Assembly: GCA_016490735.1 (NCBI GenBank)
Contig: JAEMWC010000359.1
Span: forward strand, 631,001 to 695,000
DNA length: 64,000 nt
From: Pachyseris speciosa
Lineage: Eukaryota > Cnidaria > Anthozoa > Scleractinia > Pachyseridae
Direction: 5' to 3'
The notes below the pieces were generated by a model, which was not told the origin of the DNA, made no database searches, and worked only from the letters and a program-made list of their open reading frames with translations. Shown in pieces: positions 57,228-64,000 of the stretch. How positions within the stretch are numbered: position 1 is the first letter of the stretch; every line of letters begins with the position of its first letter. Made by a program: the position numbers and the translations under genes.

Positions 57228-58227
57228 AGCCTGCAATTAACAGGGACTTTTTTAGCTGAGCGCCAAGCGAGAGAGATGGAGCACAAAGCATGACATGCCA
57301 GTGCAAAGTGCGAGACGAGGGGAAGTGATAAACAAGTGCCTTTTGCCAGTTTATTGTTCATGCTCTTCCAACCAATCCTCTGGTGATTGGAAAAATAATT
57401 AATGCTGATTGGTCAATTCATACCATGTGATGCTAATGTGAGAAAATACACCACAAATAACAAACATGGTGCGTGGTGACTGTGAGTTTTCAACGAAGCT
57501 ATCAAGCTTGCACTTGATTTCTTACCTCGCATTGAAAACATGTATTGCGGTGTTGTTTTTATAATTAATTAATGCCGACGACTTCTCTCTCATTGAAAGA
57601 CAGGAGGCAGCGCTGAACACTATTTTGCTGTACTCCACAGTATTCTTTACAGCACCTTGTAAAGCAGAGTAAAAGAATGGCATTTTCTCCTGAACTTCTT
57701 TCACAAAAGCAGAGTTCCTAAACTCAGCAATCAGTGCTGTTGTTCAGCGAATTCTTTGAATTAGCAAACCTTTTACACCCCATTGAAATTTTTACCTTTA
57801 ATTTAAAACACCTCATGTGCAAGTAATTCAGTTTCCGTGAAATTCATGATTGTAAACAATTCATTCTTTTTTGGCTAATAGAATTGGTTTCTGCTGCTCG
57901 TAGAACTATCAATGCCTGAAGTAGGCTTATTCTGCCTGCAAGCAATGCGCTGAAAAATCGCTAATTCTGCTCGGACAACTAAATGTGCAAGAAATGTGCA
58001 TAAGTTTCCTGCAAATGATTGAAAGCTTTTTCATTGGTCAATTCAAAAGTGACTGTCCGTCGAATTTGTGGGTGTTCCAGCGGGCAGAAGAGCATGAACA
58101 ATAGACTGGCGACAGGGGCTTATTTTTCTCTCCCCCTCGTCTCGCGCTCTGCACTCGCATGTCACACTTTGCGCTCCATCTCTCCCTCTTGGCGCTCGAC
58201 TGAATAAGCACCTGTTTAATGCAGGCT
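57228..58227. mobile_element. MULE-like nonautonomous element, exactly 1,000 bp
   Basis: Long terminal inverted repeats of about 150 bp begin AGCCTGCAATTAACAGG on the left and AGCCTGCATTAAACAGG on the right (reverse complement), and share GAGAGATGGAGC and CGAGACGAGGGG further in. The element is flanked by a perfect 11-bp direct repeat ATCATCTTCAT (57217-57227 and 58228-58238). Long inverted ends with 9-11 bp target duplications are typical of Mutator-like elements. No full transposase is present. One exon-like frame lies inside on the minus strand. Confidence 0.85.
57526..57717 (-). CDS. Candidate spliced exon inside the MULE-like element
   Basis: Minus-strand 192-nt open stretch between an acceptor (TGCTGAGTTTAG, ending next to 57717) and a strong donor (GCGAG|GTAAGA at 57525). 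It is stop-free and phase 2-2 and reads NSAFVKEVQEKMPFFYSALQ, with a Cys-Leu block (AASCLSMREKSSA) after it. The PFFYSxL and CLxxR pattern recalls lineage-restricted repetitive proteins of cnidarians, but I cannot name the family. It could be a leftover transposon exon or a captured host exon. It could also be chance. Confidence 0.4.
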
Positions 58228-58269
58228 ATCATCTTCATCGACCAGTGTGCTTATATTTAAATCAAGAAA

Positions 58270-59950
58270 TTCTTTTTTCCATTTTGTTGGCTGATGGGTT
58301 TTTTTTTATTGCAGTTAAGGCTGCTTGAACAAGGAAAAAAAATTATTTGGCAAAAATATGCTCATGTATTTATCTCAATTTGCTGAAACATAGTTACATT
58401 TAAGAAGAAAATGTAGGCCTCCATATTTCTCAAAGTAATAATTAGGTATGGCCTTCCAGGCATCACCCAAGTTACTTACAGAACCGATCCAAGCAAGCCA
58501 TAGAGATTTTACCATAGATCTGAAGTTACTCCACCCCCCCCCCCCGTCCCCTTGCCAAGCCAGTTGTCATTGAGAGTGGATAAAACTTGTCTAATTATTA
58601 GTTCCCAAGGTAGTTCAAACAATTTAGTTTTTACTCATAATGAATTTGGGTTCAATATTTCTGTTTACTACGAAGTACTCCTAACAAATTTGACTAAATT
58701 TTGTCATTTTTGCAGGTATCTACTACCTTTAAAGACAACCTTCTGAGAAGGCTGATACATGACTTTTCTTTAAAAAAAATTATTTTGTCCTTTTTATTTT
58801 TCCTTAAAAAAAGAGAAGAGGTGACCTTTAAACTTCATTTAGCACCTTGTCCGGCACACTGAGCATAGATGCAGTATAGATTAATTGAGAAGCACCGAGT
58901 GATTTGGCTAAAAGGGATTTACCATGAGTGTAAGATCGTGCGACTGACAAAAAAATTAATTTTGTTTTTATTTTCTGAATTTTGGTGAAGAAGATAGCAT
59001 CATTGTTCTTATCCACATTGTATGATAAATGAGTTCCTTGAAGTATTTTAATTGAGTCTTAAATGGCACAGAACACTATAATAATTATGTTTGTGTTCTT
59101 CTGCTTTAACTAAGAGCCATTATCCACATCGCTTTGGTTTTATTCTTAGTCAATTTTAAGCCTGAAATGGTACCAAAGTTTTTTTGTAGCGAACATTTAA
59201 GGGAATTTGTGTCACTAGTTAAGAGCATAGTGTCATCGGCAAATTGAGATATTTTTACCCCTCAGTCTTGAGAGTTAGGGAGATGAATACATGTACCTCT
59301 ACAGTTTGGTTCTTGTCTGATTTTTAAAGCTAGTCGTTCCACCGCTAACATAAACAGGGAAGGGCCTAGGGGCAACCCTGACATATGCCTCTCAAAACTT
59401 TGAAATAATTTTTGTCATAAAGCCAGCGTTCATAACTGCTGTTTTGCCACCGTTATAGAGAACGGAAAGCCAAATTCTTATAGAAGGTCCAAAGTTGAAA
59501 AGTTTTAATTTTTTTTGTCATAGCTTCTCTCTATAGAGTCAAAAACTTTTTCAAAGTCCACAAAAAGAAAGATTGAGATTTTTTGAGGCTGTGTTTATTC
59601 CATTAGATCACTTAAGAGTCTTATATTCTGACCGATAATTTTTATATCTATTCTTGACAAAACCTGTTTGGTCAGAATGTATTAATTTTTGTAGACAGAT
59701 TTCTATTTGTTTGGCAATAGCTGCCTTCGAGAGAATTCTGTAGTCAACATTGAGCAGAGTTACAGGATGCCAGCTACATTGTAGTTATTTCTGACAAGTC
59801 GCTGTGTTCATTAGGAGGTAAAGAAATTTTTCCTCTTCTTTGTGAAACTGAATTTGGAGTTTTCCTTTCTGAAAGGCTTTGTTGTTAGAGTTAAGTAAGT
59901 TAAGTCTCTGCAACATGTCATGTATGATTCAGTAGTTTGATTCAAACAAC
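58270..59950 (-). pseudogene. Tx1/L1-like LINE reverse transcriptase relic
   Basis: Minus-strand translation, broken by many stops and frameshifts, follows ORF2 of Tx1-type L1 elements in order: WHPVTLLNVDY (about 59741-59773), DQTGFVK, FNFGPSIRIW, then ISQFADDTML with the catalytic FADD intact at 59232-59243, and ISGLKL. At 58828-59016 comes KSLLAKSLGASQLIYTASML, and near 58390-58465 AIPNYYFEKYGGL. The order and spacing fit one RT domain plus the C-terminal region. Endonuclease not found. The MULE-like element abuts the 3' side and may have inserted into it. Confidence 0.8.
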
Positions 59951-62900
59951 AAACTTGGATACTTTTTTATTTAGGGCAGTTATATTGACACATTTCTGAT
60001 GAAGAAATACATTATATTAACCAAGCTACAGTAATGAGGCTCTGAACGAACAGTCTAGCTTAACTGAACATGAGAGAAACACTTAATATTGAATAATAAA
60101 TTGGTAAAGTAGTTCAAGTAAAGGTGAAACCACTTTGAACAAAAATACATGTACTACATGTAATTAAATGAAGTCACTGTTTTCCTGTACTGCATATAAT
60201 GGAGGAGACAAGTGAAAAGTGAAACAAAAATAATTTATACATGTATAATACATTATGATTAATTAATTGTTTCAAATGACTTTACAAAGGTATTTTCCCA
60301 GCTGGTACAATGTATACATTAGCCAGAGGAAGTAGCAACTTTATAGACAACTCAAGCTCCTATTGATGTAACTCCTCAGTGTAGCCCAATAAGGGTCATT
60401 TTTGAAATATCTTTAAATGAGCCCCACAGTTGGCTTTAACTTATAGTGAGGATCAGTATGCGGTACATGACATTGTATAAATTCTGTTACATGTGAAATG
60501 TGACATTTACCAGTCATTTTTGCTGTGTTAATTATCCTCAATTCCACAAATTTATGAAATGGCTGTTATGGAGATAAAACTAACTGAAGGTTTTGCTGAT
60601 TTACAAAACAACAAAAAGCTGAAATAGTAAAGGTAATTACAGTGTTACAAGTCATTAGAGAGATTCTGTCAGGTACTGCTAAAACATTGGTTACTTTCAT
60701 TAGATTTGACGTGAGCAGTATTTGCCTTCCACTACCAAAGGGTTAAGTTTCGGCTGCACTGCCCCTTTTATACATCATAGGGTTTTCTTTGTTTAGTGAC
60801 CAAAAGGGAATATTGTGATCTGCAAGTTGGACAAGTTCTAGTTTGTTCTTAGAGATTAATAAAGAACTGCTGTAAAAAGGTCCTGAAGTTTCCTTTGTAA
60901 TAGACAAAAAATATAATTACTGTCAGTACAGTGTAATTCTCTATTGCCAGAGAGTCTCTGTCAACACTAATGTCTTATTGACAGGTTGAAGTACATTGTG
61001 TAGAATAGTCTATAATTTTAGTCATGAAATGATTAGTATCTTTAGGCTCTATATTTAACAATCACTAGACTAATGCTATTCAAAACTGAAAACAGGATAC
61101 CTGATTGCAGCAGCATCTACTGTTTTGTGGCTTAATTAAAGCTTCATTCTCTACTCAGTACCTTAACCAATGAGACTACAGTGTAACTGGCACTTCCAGT
61201 GTAAATGATATATGTACTTCTGAACTTGTCATTAGGAAATTCATTCAGTGGTACTTTTGAACTTGTAAGAGTTTATGACATTGTTGCAGGTAATTTCATT
61301 GACATGTCTATATAGCTTACCAACTGTTTGCAAGGCATACAACGTTACATTATAATAGCCTTGTCACTTCTTACTGTGTCATAATAAGCATTATGGTGTC
61401 ACATGTGCACACTACAGTGTATACATGTATGTTTTTGTTTTAGACTTTGTGGATAATGAAGATAACTGTTTACAGTTCACCTGAACAGTTATCAGATCAT
61501 GACTGGTCAAATACATGTAGTTAGACTAATTTTCCCTAATATTATGACAGGCATCTTGTCCATACTCAGTTTGAGTTGAAATGGAAATTTTGTTAGGCTG
61601 GCTGGAACCTTCAAAGTTGATCATCAACTGTACTGTACACTGAAAAGCACTAAAAAGACTTTTGATTGAGATAAAAAGGCGTTTCTGTTGTCCTTAATGT
61701 AGAACTTTTAAAGAATATGCTACATTGTGTATTTCTGTGCATGTATTAACAGCTAGCATATTACATGCTGGGGAGCAGGGAATTTGCATAATGGTGAGAG
61801 CACTCACCTCCCACCAATGTGGCCCGGGTTAGAATCCTGCATGGATGATGCCATAAGTGGGCTGAGTTTGTGTTGGTTGTGTGACTCAGCTAACGAATTT
61901 TCTTCAGGTACATGCAGCTTATTTGAACTGGCTGTAGGCTGTGCTCCAAGAGACCTGTATATGCTTTCAGTTCGACCATTTTTTTTTACTGTACTTTGCA
62001 ACGACAATTAGCTGGACAGAACATTGTTGTTGTTTTTGTTGATATTTTATTGAATTTTAAATGTTGCCTTGGTTGTAATTGCTGTTGACTGCCATTTTTT
62101 GTTCCAAGAAACTGATGTAGTGTCTCCATAGAGATCAACAGCAGTCCAAGAAACAGTTATGAACTCGCATGGACTCAGTGATAACATTTTGTTTTGAAAA
62201 AGTCGTGAACATTAAATATTTCATTACTGTGGATGGAATTACTAGCTACCAAGACAAAAAACAAGAATCATCTTTCACTCAACATTTTCATCAAAATTCT
62301 ACTTTAAAGACTGCTAAACTGCATGGTGCTACTGAATTGTACATTATATAATTTGGAAAAAAAGAAAAAAGAATGAGATCGAGCACCTCTATCCGACAGT
62401 TCACATTTTACAGTGTATATAGAGTGGTTAATACAAGTACCATGACTTGAATTTTGGCCAATGAGATAAGTAGCTCAAACACATCTAGAAAATCAATAAC
62501 AAAGCTACAAGGATGACAATTGAGTTGAGAGTTGACTTGAAGTTTATTTATCACCCATTTTGTTTTTATTTCCTCTGGAAAAAAAATAAAAATATATTTA
62601 TAATTTTCAATTTTTTGCTTGTAGCAGTTACCCTTTCAAAGAATGAGAATGTTCAAAAAACAATTTTCTTTGTATGCTCTTTTGTGTGAGAGTTTGAATC
62701 AATTTTTTTGTTCGCAAAGCGTTCACTTGATAAACTATTTTACCAGTGATATTGATGCTAGGCCAAAGTATTTCACTCTACCATCTCACTAATCTTCACT
62801 CTCATTGTTTCTCTGATCTTCAAAAGGGTGTTCTTTCATCCTGTTTTGGTTGAACCTGTTCGATAGTGTGAACACCCCATCAGCTTAATATACATACGTT

Positions 62901-64000
62901 ACAAATCTGTTGAATGTAACTATACAGAATTATAGCTTAAAATGGTGAAGGTACCCTCTTACTCATGTCTTGTCCCCAATTGTTATCTGTGTTGCTTAAC
63001 TTGCGTGACTAGGGAAGGCGAGGGCACCAGTCCCCAACAGCTTACTGTAGTACTCTAGATATTGGGCAGTGATAAGTTAGTTCTTACATAGCCAGGCCCT
63101 GAATAAATGTCACTGCATGGACATAAAAAGCAGGTTAAAGAACAAAATTTAGTTCTATATTATTTTCTTAACAGAATTAGGGAAGGACATCTAATTTATC
63201 CATGAATAAAAATTCTCTAACCCAGTTTTCTGAAAGTAAGGTTTTGCTTTCTCCGAGTTAGGGAAATGGCACTGTGCATGTGTTTTAAGAGTTGCAAATT
63301 ATTTTTGTTTGCAGTTGTTATATATAAAAACATAACTTGACTAGGTGGGTTACCCTTAGTTGATCATGTAACCACTTTGATGATTTTTATTTGTGTATGT
63401 TTGTGTATGAGCTGACGTTGGCTGACCATCAATTTTCACGGTACAATTAAATTTGGCATACTGGGCAAAGAAATCATACACCTCCCTCTTAAAAGCTGCA
63501 AAGACAAAAAATCCCTGGTGGGACCAGTGAATTAATTAAACCCATGTTACCTTTTGACTGACATGTTGAAGGTCCTTTGTGAGACTTTTCTTGGGCTCGT
63601 GGTCTAAACATGGTGAATACATTTTGCTTACATTGGTTGGTCATTAACCAGTACTCCAATACATTACTTCCATGCTGTACAGAAGTACCTGCTGGTCAGG
63701 ATACATTAATTCACAGAAAAAATACATGTGTAAAACTGAGCCACTACAAGAGCAACTAGATTTCAAAACGAAAACTGAGGCTATAGAGTTTACAGCGATA
63801 AATACGCTTCAATCTGTAAAAATATCATGCTTTCTTAATATAAAAAAATAATGTGCTTCCATAAACTGTGCATCTAGACATCTAATGTATTATAAGGAAC
63901 TTTCCTAAACATTTGAAAATTCCTATAATTTTAGGTCTGACGCATACAGTGTACATGTACCTGTACGTAAATAGCAGGTCGACATTCTCTCTTTTTGGTG
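59950..64000. other. Noncoding tail of window
   Basis: AT-rich sequence with no exon or domain I can support on either strand. Apart from a diverged SINE at 61768-61990 it contains scattered TACATGTA-type short palindromes and small open frames. It may be intron or 3' flank of the CUB/Ig/LRR gene. Confidence 0.6.
61768..61990 (+). mobile_element. Diverged tRNA-derived SINE
   Basis: Same family as 31175-31466: GGGAGCAGGGAATTTGCATA then ATGGTGAGAGCACTCACCTC, a B-box GGCCCGGGTTAGAATCC, and the shared body phrase AAGTGGGCTGAGTTTG. The 3' tail is eroded. The 75- and 67-aa open frames on both strands derive from it. Confidence 0.75.

Noticed and set aside
58718..58800. Possible extra LRR exon after a TTTTTGCAG acceptor (reads FKDNLLRRLIHDF)
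   Set aside because: Frame position does not match the phase-2 LRR exons, spacing is one residue short of the LRR consensus, no good donor follows, and the segment lies within the minus-strand LINE relic.

Overview
The window is AT-rich eukaryotic DNA with small GT-AG exons, very long introns and a heavy load of decayed transposable elements. The mix (CUB, Ig and LRR exons, Penelope-like, Tx1/L1-like and CR1/Jockey-like retroelement relics, tRNA-derived SINEs, many foldback elements) suggests an invertebrate, most likely an anthozoan cnidarian such as a stony coral. That assignment is recall and inference; no search was run. I see no bacterial genes, operons or CRISPR arrays.

Host gene. Only one host gene can be supported, on the + strand. 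A signal-peptide exon (ATG at 4996) joins in phase to two exons of one CUB domain (5996-6158 and 13770-13963) and then to an immunoglobulin-like exon (33731-33961). The introns are about 0.9, 7.6 and 19.8 kb, and the phases match at every junction (1, 2, 1). About 2.6 kb further on is a 72-nt leucine-rich-repeat exon (36595-36666). It lies inside a 3.25-kb near-perfect tandem duplication, so it recurs at 39847-39918. Joining Ig to LRR needs an intervening phase 1-to-2 exon that I could not find, so CUB-Ig-LRR as one protein is likely but unproven. The 3' end of the gene is not visible.

Region by region. 1-4945: upstream DNA with a 70-bp minisatellite, a hairpin and a C/T-rich minisatellite. 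6159-13769: intron with a tRNA-bearing tandem repeat, a Penelope-like RT relic split by an inverted-repeat element, and a LINE 3' end. 13964-33730: giant intron full of SINEs, MITE-like elements, a CR1/Jockey-like LINE relic and nested foldbacks. 35603-42121: exon-carrying tandem duplication, each copy holding two short inverted-repeat elements and a TG microsatellite. 42260-46386: LINE tail, then a foldback with long flanking direct repeats and hammerhead-like remnants. 46387-57038: an older, diverged tandem duplication of about 5 kb whose copies gained different insertions. 57228-58227: an exactly 1,000-bp element with long inverted termini, 11-bp target duplications and a possible spliced antisense exon. 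58270-59950: Tx1/L1-like RT relic. 59950-64000: no gene seen, one SINE relic.

The most notable signals are the LRR exon duplication, the 1,000-bp element with an internal exon-like frame, the 252-bp tRNA-bearing repeat family, and the Penelope/hammerhead-like remnants.
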